A stretch of DNA of 64,000 nucleotides from Variovorax sp. OAS795 (GCF_040546685.1 NZ_JBEPOH010000001.1:2976001-3040000), one strand, 5' to 3'; shown: positions 29,214 to 39,427, counted from the first letter of the stretch. Made by a program: numbers and translations. Notes: generated by a model from the letters alone, not told the origin.

Positions 29214-32200
29214 GTGTTCGACATCACCTCCGATGACATTAGTCAGCTGAACGACATCGATCTGCGGGAACTCGTCGGGCGCCTCTGCGAAGCCGAACTG
29301 GTAAGTCATGGACTTTCGCCTGCGGCGGTGACATGGGGAGGCAACCAGACAGCGGCTGACGGCGGACTGGACGTGCGCGTGGCGTTGCCGGCGGTCGCGC
29401 TCGTCGAAGGTTTCGTCCCCCGTCGCTCGACCGGCTTCCAAGTCAAGCTGCCGGACATGCCGAGGGGCGCGATCCTCGCCGAGATGCGGCCCACAGGCGC
29501 GGTGCGTCCCGTTATCCAGGAACTTGCTGGTGAGACCGGCGCTTACATCATCGTGAGCTCCAAAGGGTCGACCGCAGACAGCGCCCTTCGCGGTCGCAGG
29601 GATGCCATGCGCGAGGCCCTCGAAGGCGTTGCCAACGGCGACCAACTCCACACCGATTTCTATGACCGCACGCGCCTGGCGACCTGGGTGCGACGCTACC
29701 CGGGGCTTATCACCTGGGTCAAAGAGAGGGTGGGCAGGGCTCTTGCTGGTTGGCGTCCTTATGGTCCGTGGAGCGGTGTAGCCGAAGGAGTCGATGCCGA
29801 ATATCTGCTCGACGACAAGCTGCGCCTGCACCTCGGCAGACACCGCGACGCTCCCGCGCAATCGGTAGTGCACGTTATCGACGAGCTTCGCGACGAGCTG
29901 GCCCAACCCGGCAAGATCGTTCGCCTGGTCGGCCTCTCAGGGGTCGGCAAGACCCGCCTCGTCCAGGCCCTATTCGACGCTCGGATCGGGTCACGCCCGC
30001 TGCCGCCAGCCCTTGCCGTCTACGCGAACTTATCGGACAACCCCGACCCTCAGCCGACGGGCCTCGCCTCGGACCTGATCGCAACCCGCACCCGTGCGAT
30101 CTTGATCATCGACAACTGCCCTCCGGACCTCCATCGCAGGGTCTCGGACCTGTGCAGCGGACAAACCGGCACAGTCAGTGTTCTCACTGTCGAGTACGAC
30201 GTGCGCGACGACCAACCCGAGGGGACTCAAGTCGTCACTCTGGAAACGTCCTCACCCGAGCTGATCGAGACGCTGATCCGGCGCCGATACTCACATCTTT
30301 CCCCGGTGGATGCGCGCACCATTGCGGAGGCGTCCGGCGGCAACGCCCGAATTGCCGTTGCTCTTGCTGAAACCGTAGAGCGCTCGGACACGGTGGCCGG
30401 CCTGTCAAACGACGATCTTTTCCAGCGGCTCTTCCGACAGCGGCATGACCCAGACAACGCCCTGCTTCGAGCGGCCCAGGCGTGCGCGCTCGTGTACTCC
30501 TTCCAGGGCGAAGCCCTCGGGGGGGACGAGGCTGAGCTCACACACCTGGCGGTGCTCGCAGGCCAAGCTGCTGCGGAGACCTATCGTCACGTGGGCGAGC
30601 TGCTACGGCGCGACCTTGTGCAACCGCGTGGCGTCTGGCGGGCGGTGCTTCCACATGCCATCGCCAATCGGCTCGCGGGCCGGGCGCTCGAAGACACGCC
30701 CTACGACCTTATCAACCAGCAGCTCGTCGAGGGCGGAACCGATCGCCTGGCGCGGTCCTTCTCGAGGCGGCTTTCGTTTCTGCACGATCACCCCAAGGCC
30801 ATCTCCATCGCAGAGGGGTGGCTCGGGCCGAATGGCCTCCTTGGCGACGTGAGGGCTCTGAACGATCTCGGCCACGCGATGTTCGAGAATATCGCGCCGG
30901 TGGTCCCTGAAGCGGCGCTGTTGGCCCTGGAGCGCGTGGGCAACCATGAGCCTGACGTCGCCACCGCAGTGTGGCGTCTGCACCTGCCCCTGTTGCGCTC
31001 CCTCGCCTACGACCCACTCCTGTTTGAAAGGAGCGCCCATGTTTTGGCGCGGGCTGCGACGCAGAGCACGCAAGACGAAGACGCCAAGGAGGCGTCGAAC
31101 ATCTTCGTCTCGTTGTTCACTATTTACCTTTCCGGAACGCACGCCCGCATCGAGCAGCGTCTCGGCGTCATCGAGCAACTTCTCAGCTCTGGCGAGACCA
31201 AGGCCAGGGCGCTGGGCTTGATCGCCCTGGGAAAAATGCTGAAGTCGAGGCACTTTAGTTCCGCTCATCGATTCTCCTTCGGGGCTCGGTCACGGGACTA
31301 CGGTTACCGGCCCAGTAGCGACGACGAAATCAGCAGATGGTATGGTTCCGCCCTCGCGTTTATCGAGCGTATATCGACGGTGAACAACGAGTTGGTACCA
31401 GAGTTACGTGACCTGCTGGCGCGCAACTTCCTCAGGCTGTGGACCTTGGCCAACAAGCACAACGAGTTCGAAGACCTGTTCCGCAGGTTTGCTGCCGATG
31501 GATTCTGGCGCGAAGGTTGGATAGCGTGCCGGCGAACAATGAAGGTGGATAAGGATCAACTGACCCCGGAGGCCATTTCGCGCTTGTCGGGTCTTGAAGC
31601 GCAGCTGAGGCCTTCCAGTCTTCCTGAGCGGGTGCGAGCCGTGGTTCTGGGCGCCTCATCCGGCGGGCTCGAACTGGACAGCATGGATGGCGATGGCGAC
31701 CTAATGAGTGCAATGAAACACTCCGAGGCCATGGCCCGTGAGCTCGGTGCCGCGGTGGTTGTTGACGACGCGGTGTTCGCGGAACTCCTCCCCGCCCTCC
31801 TCAGCGGCGGAAACGGCGCATTGGCGTTCGGCCATGGGCTCGCTGATGCGTCCACAGACCCCCGGAGTACCTGGGCAAGGCTTGTAGAAGGACTTGAGCA
31901 GATCAGGTCGGAGCAGCGAGACATACAAGTATTGAGAGGCTTCCTGGCCGAACTGTGGGAGCGGGACCGAGCGCTCGCGCAACAACTTCTCGATGCGGCG
32001 CTGGAACAACCTGGCTTGCTGATGATCCTTCCCATGTTGCATTCGGCCGTGCAACTCGATGAGCGTGGTGCCGAGCGCCTGGAGCGAGCACTGCGCATGC
32101 GGCAGGCACCCGTCTTGACTTACAGGCACTTGGCGTACGGACGAACTACAGAGCACTTGCCTGGCGGGATTCTCAAGAGACTCCTCTTGCGCATTGCCGA

Positions 32201-33002
32201 CGAAGCCGAGGGCTTCGAGGTGGCGCTGGAGATCCTCTTCATGCGACTACATCGGGCGCAGCGGACTTACGAACCGGAACTCCTCGAAGCCGGTCGTGAG
32301 CTCCTCCAGCGGGTCACATTCCAGAGGAGCAACAACCAGCACGAGGACCACCGATTGGCTGAGGTTGCGAGGGCATGTCTTACCGGCGCAGATGCCGGCC
32401 GAGTTGCAGCAGAGATTGCGGTCAGATTGCGGCAGGCAGTGGCGGCCTACGAAACCAGTTCATTTGACAACGACGATCTACTCAAAGTGCTGTTTGAGCT
32501 GCAGCCGACGGCCGTCCTGGATGCATTGTTCGATGGTGGAGAGGAGGACCAGCTCGCAGGGACCGGCGTTCTTGAACGCCTGGATGACAATTGGGGCAGC
32601 CCGGCTGACGCGATCTCCTGCGAGGCGCTCGTCGCTTGGTGTGAAGGAGATCGCGCGCGTCGCTACCCACTTGCGGCCTCGATCATCACGTTCGCTCGTC
32701 ACCCGGAAGCAAACAGTCCTCAGGTCTGGTCCGAACAAGCGAAGGCACTTCTCGCCAGCGCGCCTGACCCCGCAAGCGTGCTGGTGCAGCTCATCGAACG
32801 ATTTCGCCCGATGAGCTGGAGCGGCTCGCGCGCCGCACTCATGGAGGCGAACGCGCAGTTGTTGAGCAGCCTGGAGCCACATATTGCATCCAGCCTCATG
32901 CCGCTCGTGACCGAAGCGAAAGCTCAACTTGCCCGAGAGGTCGCAAGAGAGCGGCAGTCCGAAACCGAGCATGACCGAGCGCGGGATGAGCGCTTCGAAT
33001 GA
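29214..33002 (+). CDS. Mrr-like nuclease-STAND NTPase, Avs-like
   Basis: 1262 aa. Residues 1-190 look like a PD-(D/E)XK fold of the Mrr/QxK type: acidic E28, the ADGGLDV segment with D49/D53, then FQVK (Q76-V-K78). A P-loop NTPase follows with Walker A GLSGVGKT (240-247) and Walker B ILIID (296-300). The remaining 850 residues are all-helical repeats, expected to be the sensor. This order, nuclease-STAND-repeat sensor, matches Avs antiviral proteins, which recognise phage proteins and then cut DNA. It starts at GTG 29214 with a weak AAGAG box. It could instead be an uncharacterised STAND family. Confidence 0.78.
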   Translation: MFDITSDDISQLNDIDLRELVGRLCEAELVSHGLSPAAVTWGGNQTAADGGLDVRVALPAVALVEGFVPRRSTGFQVKLPDMPRGAILAEMRPTGAVRPVIQELAGETGAYIIVSSKGSTADSALRGRRDAMREALEGVANGDQLHTDFYDRTRLATWVRRYPGLITWVKERVGRALAGWRPYGPWSGVAEGVDAEYLLDDKLRLHLGRHRDAPAQSVVHVIDELRDELAQPGKIVRLVGLSGVGKTRLVQALFDARIGSRPLPPALAVYANLSDNPDPQPTGLASDLIATRTRAILIIDNCPPDLHRRVSDLCSGQTGTVSVLTVEYDVRDDQPEGTQVVTLETSSPELIETLIRRRYSHLSPVDARTIAEASGGNARIAVALAETVERSDTVAGLSNDDLFQRLFRQRHDPDNALLRAAQACALVYSFQGEALGGDEAELTHLAVLAGQAAAETYRHVGELLRRDLVQPRGVWRAVLPHAIANRLAGRALEDTPYDLINQQLVEGGTDRLARSFSRRLSFLHDHPKAISIAEGWLGPNGLLGDVRALNDLGHAMFENIAPVVPEAALLALERVGNHEPDVATAVWRLHLPLLRSLAYDPLLFERSAHVLARAATQSTQDEDAKEASNIFVSLFTIYLSGTHARIEQRLGVIEQLLSSGETKARALGLIALGKMLKSRHFSSAHRFSFGARSRDYGYRPSSDDEISRWYGSALAFIERISTVNNELVPELRDLLARNFLRLWTLANKHNEFEDLFRRFAADGFWREGWIACRRTMKVDKDQLTPEAISRLSGLEAQLRPSSLPERVRAVVLGASSGGLELDSMDGDGDLMSAMKHSEAMARELGAAVVVDDAVFAELLPALLSGGNGALAFGHGLADASTDPRSTWARLVEGLEQIRSEQRDIQVLRGFLAELWERDRALAQQLLDAALEQPGLLMILPMLHSAVQLDERGAERLERALRMRQAPVLTYRHLAYGRTTEHLPGGILKRLLLRIADEAEGFEVALEILFMRLHRAQRTYEPELLEAGRELLQRVTFQRSNNQHEDHRLAEVARACLTGADAGRVAAEIAVRLRQAVAAYETSSFDNDDLLKVLFELQPTAVLDALFDGGEEDQLAGTGVLERLDDNWGSPADAISCEALVAWCEGDRARRYPLAASIITFARHPEANSPQVWSEQAKALLASAPDPASVLVQLIERFRPMSWSGSRAALMEANAQLLSSLEPHIASSLMPLVTEAKAQLAREVARERQSETEHDRARDERFE

Positions 33003-33276
33003 TGAGGAGCCTGACGACGGCATCAGGTTCATGATTTGGCCGAGGTCAGGATTCGCTAGGCGCAAGGCTCGCGAGCAGGACGGTCTCGAGGATGCGACAG
33101 CTACCTGATCCCGCTGCTCAACCGCGCATGCATGCTCGAGGCATCGGCTACGCGCCATGCCTCTGGGTCAGAACTGGTTCGATAGCGAACGTATTCATCG
33201 TGCTGCCGTAGGTGACCTCCCGGATGCGTCGGTTCCCCACCTGGGCGTGAACTTAGCGCGCCGTTGTAGATCTCGG

Positions 33277-34158
33277 CTACGCGCCCGCCACATCGTGCGG
33301 TCCGGCCAGCTTCGAGAACAGGGTCGCCGGCTTCCCGCATTCAGGCTGAAGCCAGACTTCGATCGGAGTTGTGATCGTCAACTCCTTAGCCTCGGCGGCA
33401 ATCTTTGCAGCGGCCTTCTCGGTTGCAAGCCCGCCATAGATCAGATAAATCGCGCGTTTGTACTCGACCTTGCGCATGAATAGGTCAAGGGTCTTCAAAT
33501 CCTTGCGTACGCCCTCAAGCGCGGTCGAGTGCTTCACCTCGATGATCGCGAAATTGTCTTCCATGTAACCCGGCCGGTGCACCAGCAGGTCGGGTTTGGT
33601 TCCGTCGGCGCCAAGTTCTTGCAGCAGCATGTGCCCCGACTTGTCAACCTCGCCAGAGAGCAGGAACCTGCACTCATCCTTCGGCGGCCACAACTGCCGC
33701 ATCTGGTGGTAGAGCTCATAGCAGTAGACGCGCTCGCGGAACACGGCTTCGCCCCCGGCGATGTCCAGCGTGAAATAGCTCAGATCTACCGCGGCCGTCG
33801 CCTCGCGCAAGATGTCGTCAAGGTTGTCCATGCAGGTTCTAGCGCTCATCGGCACATCACGCGCCAGCTTGCGGGCGAGGTCGCCGTAGAAGTGGGCAAG
33901 GGCTTGCCACGTCACGTCCCACTGACCTTCGCCTTCCTTGGCTTCGTATATCAGCTCGTCCCGGTAGAAGAGTCGCAGCCCATCTTGTAAGTACTCGGCC
34001 GCTCCCAACGGCGCTGCAATGGTCCATGGTCCGGTGCCCGCCTGCGGCCAGTAGCGCCATGTTTCGTGGCTGGCGGTCTTGCCGCCATAGCCAAGATTCT
34101 TCCAGAGCCGCTGGTCAGGTTGTTCGTCGCGACTTTGGTATCCGGTTCGCAGCTTCAT
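33277..34158 (-). CDS. PD-(D/E)XK nuclease-like protein
   Basis: 293 aa. The C-terminal nuclease core has D190 in TKPDLLVHRPGY, then E207-V-K209 in NFAIIEVKHS, the D...ExK catalytic set. A possible upstream helical Glu lies in CYELYHQMR (E148). The N-terminal 140 residues form an unrecognised domain. The start at 34158 follows GAGGAGAAGCCG, a strong ribosome site. It is convergent with the STAND gene and not in an obvious operon. Substrate is unknown. Confidence 0.72.
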   Translation of the reverse strand: MKLRTGYQSRDEQPDQRLWKNLGYGGKTASHETWRYWPQAGTGPWTIAAPLGAAEYLQDGLRLFYRDELIYEAKEGEGQWDVTWQALAHFYGDLARKLARDVPMSARTCMDNLDDILREATAAVDLSYFTLDIAGGEAVFRERVYCYELYHQMRQLWPPKDECRFLLSGEVDKSGHMLLQELGADGTKPDLLVHRPGYMEDNFAIIEVKHSTALEGVRKDLKTLDLFMRKVEYKRAIYLIYGGLATEKAAAKIAAEAKELTITTPIEVWLQPECGKPATLFSKLAGPHDVAGA

Positions 34159-34401
34159 CGGCTTCTCCTCGCGCAATAACGCGAAAAATGGCGCCGACAG
34201 GTATGAACCAAGAGCGCCGATCAAGACCGCATTAGAGCGGAACTCTTCCTTCCACCCTATCCGTCTTTCGGTCACCGTTTCCGCTGCGTCGAAACATGCT
34301 TGAGCGCGGCACTGAACCCAGCTCCGGCGACCGAGAGGTAAGAGGGCAGACGAGCAGCCGCTTGAACTCCCAGTAGCGAGCGGTGCCTTCGATGAAGTTC
34401 C

Positions 34402-34569
34402 CTATCGGAAGTCCTGGCTCACCGTGGCGCCGGCCAACCGCCCCAGCAAGGGCGTCAGATCTTCCAAGCGCGCCGCGATCAGGTTCTTCACCGCCCCCTC
34501 GCGCTGCCAGGTACCTGGCACGGCCAGGAGCCGCGCGCCGAGCAGTTCCTGGCGCTGCACGCCCTTGAT
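34402..34569 (-). pseudogene. 3'-end remnant of dnaE2 (error-prone DNA polymerase)
   Basis: About 55 codons ending in TAG encode QRQELLGARLLAVPGTWQRE, then NLIAARLEDLTPLLGRL, then VSQDFR. These match the extreme C-terminus of DnaE2 (normally ending SRDFH), the polymerase of the ImuA-ImuB-DnaE2 mutasome. The other 1000 or so residues are absent. It lies in the 590-nt spacer between the nuclease gene and the SIR2-like STAND gene, which otherwise holds no gene I can see. Confidence 0.7.
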
Positions 34570-34749
34570 GTTGGTAGCCGAGAATTGGCCATGCTGCCAA
34601 TCCGTTGCCGTTTCTGGCAGCGTAGGTCCACAGGACGGCGCGTTGTCGACACGTCCGGAACGGCATTGGTTCTCGAGGTATTTCGACCAGCGAAGCGCGC
34701 GAATTCGTCGAGTAGACTGGTTCCGAATCACCTTCGCGAGGAGTCGGGA

Positions 34750-37700
34750 GTGTCTGACAAGGTTCTGGAGGAGCTCGGCGGCGCCGTCGCGAGCAATCGA
34801 CCCGTCGTCCTGTTCCTGGGACAGCGATATGCCAGCGCGCAAGCGAAGACCGATCCGTTCGTCGCAAGGATCGAAAAGCATCTGGGCGGGGGCGATCTCG
34901 AGGCGACCTGGACGACATTGTTGCAGCGGCCGCTGAGCGACGAAATCTATTCCTGGATCGTCGAGCGCTTCGAGCGCCAAGTGCTGTCCGAAGCGCTCGA
35001 GCAGGTGTTCCAGGTCGCGTGGAGCGCGGTCTTCACGTCGGCCGTCGATCCGCGCATCGTCATGCGGCTCGAGACGCGCGGAAGGATCCCGGAGTCCATA
35101 CTTTCCAAAGATCATTTTCCGCGGGTACCGCGCAGCCGCGCACGTCCGGGCGTGCACTATCTGTTCGGCCGAGCCGACGAGATCTCGCCGGAAACGCGCG
35201 CGCCGCGGTCGCGCAAGGACTTACAGATACGACGCGCGGTCCACACGAATCCGCTGGTCAACCGTATTCCAGAGACCACGACCTCGCTTGGCCTGCTCGT
35301 GATCGCGGGCTTTCGCGACGACGACTGGCTCTCGGTCGACGAGTTGCTCGCGCCCCTGTCGGCACAGCCGGGAATGCGCATCCTCTGGTTCCTCGCGCAC
35401 CAGAAGCCACCGCAGTCCGAGTTCTTCGACGACCTCGTCGCCAGCGGCAACCTGGCCACCGATGAGCGCAGCCTCGAGGAGGTGGTGCTCGCGTTCGAGA
35501 TGGCGTCCGGGTCGCCCCAGGCCGCACAGACAATCTTCCAGCCCGACTCCGGCGCCATCACACTGGGCACCGACAAGTTCCTGCGCCTTACCCCAAGCCT
35601 CCGGCTGCGAGTCGAGGCAGCGGCCGCCGTCGTGGACGACATGTGGACGGATCCGCCCGAGCCGCTCGACAAGCTGCAGTTGGCGGAAGCCTTCCGCAGA
35701 TTCCACGGCGATTTGAGCGGAGCGCGCGGTCTGGTCGAGGGCGTGGCGAGGGGGTTCTCGATTGAGCGAGACTTCGAGGCGCAGCTCTGGAGCCAGGTAG
35801 AGCAGCTGGTGCAGCGGCCGGGGCAGGCGGAGAGCCTCGTCATCATCCACGGCCAATCGGGCATGGGCAAGAGCCTGGCGGTCGCTCGCGTCGCGCGGCT
35901 GCTGCGCAATCAGTTCCACCTGCCGGTGCTGTACTCCTGGGCGCGCGTGCCGCTGGCGATGGAGCTGGACGACTTCTGCGAGACGGCGGAACGCAGCGGA
36001 GCTGATTGCACGGTAATCCTATGCGATTGCAATTCCGAGGTCCGGCGCTACCGCGAATTGATGGACGGCCTCAAGAGCCGGGGCCGGCGCGTGATCATCG
36101 TCGGCACCTGTTATCGGCTGGAGCTCAACGGCCTCACGTCGAACACGAAGTACGCCGAAGCGCCGACGAATTTGACCCCTAACGAGACCGCGCAAATCAA
36201 GTCGCTGGTGGAGAGGTTCGGACAGAACGAGGAGATCGATTATCAGCGCGCCGGTGACCAGGTGCTGCCCATGCTGTACCGCTATCTGTCAGTCAGCCGG
36301 GCGCGCATCGTGGGGGGCGTCAACGACGAGGCGCGGGCGACGGAGGGGTTGATCCGCCTGCGGGCCAGAAGCGTCCCGCGTCCGCAGCGGATGCAGTCGC
36401 AGCTCGCGCAGAAGTTGATCGACGCCGGCCTGACTGGGGGCGACATGGAGATCTTCGAGTCCGACGAGACGCTCGCGGCCGAGGGCGAGGATGCGGCCGG
36501 GCGCTTCGTCGACTACGTGATGATCGCCGGACGGCTGGACTGCCCCGTTCCCGTCAACCTGCTCCTGCGCGCCATCCGCAGCGTCAATGACAACCTCGAC
36601 TACGCACAGATCCTGTATATGTTCGACCAGTTGGACCTCTTCCGCTGGAAGATGGCCGACGGAGAGGGCAACGACCTGCTGGTGTTTCCGCGATTGCAGC
36701 TTGAGGCCGAGCTTATCTGCGCCCGACGCTTGGCCGGCACCTCGCGCGAGGTGAGTTGCATCGTCGAATTGATCCGCGCGGCCCGGATCTCCAGCGTAGA
36801 CGCGACGGCCGAACGCGATTTCCTACGCGACCTGCTGCATAAGATGCATCGCGACGGTCCGAGGCTTAAAAATTACCAGAAAGGCTACCTCGATTTCGCG
36901 CGCGCATTGACCGAATTGCGCACGCGACACAGTGTGCGTGATGCCAGCCTGATGGTTCAGGAGTCGGCGTTCCGCCGCGACACCGTCTTCATCTCCGACG
37001 GTGCCTCAGATCCCGAAGACCGCATCCCCGATGAGCAGCGCGACCAGATCCTCGAGGAGGCGCGCGAGGTGATCGAGATCGCGTTAAAGGAGATCGTCGA
37101 CGGCAAGCTGTCCGCGGGAAAGCGGATGCGGCAGAACCTGTCCGTCGAGCGCGCGACGATCTACTGCTACCAGGCGGTTGGGCTGGCGCGCCGCAAGACC
37201 AATGCCGAGCAGATCATGTCGCACTACAGCGCGGCCCGGGTGGCCATCACTTCGGCTGCCTCAACGGCCAGCAGCTACCACCCCTTCGATATCGCGATCT
37301 GGGCGCCCGCACTGATCGTGAGAGAGAACGTGCTGTCCGAGGACCAGAAGCAGGAATTGCTCGCGGACATCTATTCCACCTTCGACAGCTTCAGCGCGGA
37401 CCTCAAGCTGCAGCGCTACCGCGCCGAGTTCGAGGAGCGGCGCATGAGGGTCGCGCAAGTGCTGCGCGACAACGCGCTTGAGGACAGTTCGTTCGAGGAA
37501 CTCGAGCGGCTTAAGCCGGCGGTGGCCTATTACCTGCGGGCACGCTCGTTCTGCCCGGACGCGCTGGACGCGACGCGCGCCGTGGACGCCGCGATGAAGA
37601 AGCACGCTGACAAGGCCGCCGCCTATCTCGAGGATCGTTACGAACAGATTGCCCATGATCCGCGCGCCCTGCAGTTGCTGATCCAATTGCGATGGCTGGC

Positions 37701-38178
37701 GGTGTCCGGCGAGCGGCTACTGCGGCGCGATCGATGCGTCATTCCGCAGGATCTCGCGTTCCAGAACAAGATTCTGAATTATGTCCGGACTTTGAACGAA
37801 TTGGCCGGGAGCGGGGCATCGAACGTCTACCGCCTGCTCGAGGCAGCGCTGCGATGGATCACGGGCGATTCTTCGCTGGCGCGCGAGCAATTCAACCAGT
37901 TGGCCCGCGATTCGGACTTCGAGGACGGCTCGCGCGTCGTGCGCCGATTGTTGCTGGTCAGCGAGGATCCCGAGGGCTATCGAGGCACCGCGGATCGCCT
38001 GCGCAAGGAGGGCAACTGGTCCATCTCGGTGAAGAACTTCTCCGGGAAGATCGACCTGGAGGTCCGGCAATTCAGCGGCGAGGACCTGAAAAAGGGACGG
38101 GAATTGAGAGGATTCAACATCGCGTTTAATTTCCTCGGGCCGATCGCCGATCCGATTCGTATCGGGGCCAAGTCATGA
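34750..38178 (+). CDS. Divergent SIR2-like STAND NTPase
   Basis: 1142 aa. Residues 1-260 have a SIR2_2-like layout: VVLFLGQRY (19-27), AVFTSAVDPR (about 94-102, where SIR2 has TTNYD), VHYLFGRADE (LHG-like), then VIAGFRDDDW (about 184-193, GYSLxDP-like). The P-loop has Walker A GQSGMGKS (368-375) and Walker B VILCD (422-426), followed by about 700 residues of helical repeats. In family terms it is a STAND NTPase with an NADase-type effector, but catalytic SIR2 residues are divergent. It starts at GTG 34750 behind GAGGAG. It overlaps the HEPN-motif gene by 4 nt. Confidence 0.68.
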   Translation: MSDKVLEELGGAVASNRPVVLFLGQRYASAQAKTDPFVARIEKHLGGGDLEATWTTLLQRPLSDEIYSWIVERFERQVLSEALEQVFQVAWSAVFTSAVDPRIVMRLETRGRIPESILSKDHFPRVPRSRARPGVHYLFGRADEISPETRAPRSRKDLQIRRAVHTNPLVNRIPETTTSLGLLVIAGFRDDDWLSVDELLAPLSAQPGMRILWFLAHQKPPQSEFFDDLVASGNLATDERSLEEVVLAFEMASGSPQAAQTIFQPDSGAITLGTDKFLRLTPSLRLRVEAAAAVVDDMWTDPPEPLDKLQLAEAFRRFHGDLSGARGLVEGVARGFSIERDFEAQLWSQVEQLVQRPGQAESLVIIHGQSGMGKSLAVARVARLLRNQFHLPVLYSWARVPLAMELDDFCETAERSGADCTVILCDCNSEVRRYRELMDGLKSRGRRVIIVGTCYRLELNGLTSNTKYAEAPTNLTPNETAQIKSLVERFGQNEEIDYQRAGDQVLPMLYRYLSVSRARIVGGVNDEARATEGLIRLRARSVPRPQRMQSQLAQKLIDAGLTGGDMEIFESDETLAAEGEDAAGRFVDYVMIAGRLDCPVPVNLLLRAIRSVNDNLDYAQILYMFDQLDLFRWKMADGEGNDLLVFPRLQLEAELICARRLAGTSREVSCIVELIRAARISSVDATAERDFLRDLLHKMHRDGPRLKNYQKGYLDFARALTELRTRHSVRDASLMVQESAFRRDTVFISDGASDPEDRIPDEQRDQILEEAREVIEIALKEIVDGKLSAGKRMRQNLSVERATIYCYQAVGLARRKTNAEQIMSHYSAARVAITSAASTASSYHPFDIAIWAPALIVRENVLSEDQKQELLADIYSTFDSFSADLKLQRYRAEFEERRMRVAQVLRDNALEDSSFEELERLKPAVAYYLRARSFCPDALDATRAVDAAMKKHADKAAAYLEDRYEQIAHDPRALQLLIQLRWLAVSGERLLRRDRCVIPQDLAFQNKILNYVRTLNELAGSGASNVYRLLEAALRWITGDSSLAREQFNQLARDSDFEDGSRVVRRLLLVSEDPEGYRGTADRLRKEGNWSISVKNFSGKIDLEVRQFSGEDLKKGRELRGFNIAFNFLGPIADPIRIGAKS

Positions 38179-39062
38179 CGTTCGGGACCCTGCATTCGGA
38201 TTTGAACACCCTCCGCCGCCGGCTCGCGGTGCACGTGAAGCCGGCGCTGGCCGAGATCACGGTCGAAGCGCCGAGAGGCGATGCCGATGAGCTGTCCTTT
38301 ATCCGGCTCGTCGCGTGGGGCTACGTCATGCTCAATGAGACGGCGCGTGTACCGCTCGGGTTCCTGAAATCGTTGCCACCCTGGAGCACGGCGGCGGCCT
38401 TGCTGCCGCACGTCGGCGCGTTGCGAACGTCGATGAGCCACAACCTCGCCTTCGACAGCACGCGCGACGTCAAGACCATGCGCGTTGCGTCGGACTGGTA
38501 TTCGAGGTCGTGCGGTGTCGGCTCCCCTGTTTCCGATAGCCACTGGAAGTCTTGTTTCGACGCGCTGCTAAAGGAGTTGTCGGACCTCCTGGCGCTCGCG
38601 ATCCGCGCGTGCGACCTACTCATCGATCCAACCGACGGCGAGCGCCTCGTCGTGGAGCTCCAGCTCCGCCTGGATCGCGAGTGGCCCGGGCATCGCTTCG
38701 ACCGCTACGTCGACCGGGCCGTCGAAAAATTCGGATATGGCCTGAATCCCGTCGAAGTGCGCGGCTCGCGACTCGCTGAATGGCGAAAGGTGCTGGCTGC
38801 CGCGCGCGAGGACGAGATCGAGCAGGTGATGACTCAGCGGATCGAGGCCGATGTTCTCGATTACATGTGTCACGCGCTGCCTGTCTCGGCGGATGAAATC
38901 GCCCAGTTGCTACGCTACGATGACAAGGCCGCCCTGGCCGCGGCGCTGCTGGCCTTGCGCGCAGCGGGGCCCGAGGCGGCCCGGAGCGTCCTCGACCGGC
39001 TGCGTGACCTGTCGAGCGCTTCGACGGCCCCGGCAACTCCTTTGACGAATGTGTCGAGCTGA
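38175..39062 (+). CDS. HEPN-motif protein coupled to the SIR2-like STAND gene
   Basis: 295 aa. It begins inside the stop of the STAND gene (ATGA), so it is translationally coupled. It is helical and contains GALRTSMSHNLAF, with R84-x4-H89 matching the HEPN RNase motif (Rx4-6H). The rest is unrecognised. It could be a second effector, an antitoxin or a structural partner of the NTPase. Confidence 0.65.
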   Translation: MTFGTLHSDLNTLRRRLAVHVKPALAEITVEAPRGDADELSFIRLVAWGYVMLNETARVPLGFLKSLPPWSTAAALLPHVGALRTSMSHNLAFDSTRDVKTMRVASDWYSRSCGVGSPVSDSHWKSCFDALLKELSDLLALAIRACDLLIDPTDGERLVVELQLRLDREWPGHRFDRYVDRAVEKFGYGLNPVEVRGSRLAEWRKVLAAAREDEIEQVMTQRIEADVLDYMCHALPVSADEIAQLLRYDDKAALAAALLALRAAGPEAARSVLDRLRDLSSASTAPATPLTNVSS

Positions 39063-39427
39063 TCACGCCCGGGTGTGTTGTGCGAGATTGCCGTATCGCG
39101 CAAAGCCTGACGGCACCTGAAAAAGACAGGCGCAGCAGATGCCTCCAAACGCGCCCCTTTTGCTCGAGATGCGTGCGGGCATTAGCGTGCGGTCACTGTT
39201 AGCAGAACCTCTGGAAGCGCAGTTGGCATTGCAGGGGCGTCCGCGCCGGGATGACTGCTTTAGGGGCGTGACCGGGAGGTCTCGCTTCGGCTTCGAGTGG
39301 CAGCAACTGCTGCGAAGCGGACGTGCGTGCTGAAGCCTGGTTTCCCTGCGTCGCACCGCGCGCGCCTCCGATTTCTCGCCGAGGACGAACTCCCAAATGA
39401 ATCGACGACGGAAATCCGCGCCTGGCC
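39063..39427. other. Intergenic region between convergent defence modules
   Basis: 365 nt between the HEPN-motif gene (+) and the HEAT-like gene (-). No gene, clear hairpin terminator or repeat was found. Confidence 0.4.

Noticed and set aside
32971..33108. 45-codon + frame starting inside the end of the STAND gene
   Set aside because: No ribosome site, no recognised domain, and it overlaps another frame.
34585..34749. 55-residue N-terminal extension of the SIR2-like STAND protein
   Set aside because: GTG 34750 has a strong GAGGAG site and the extension lacks conserved sequence.
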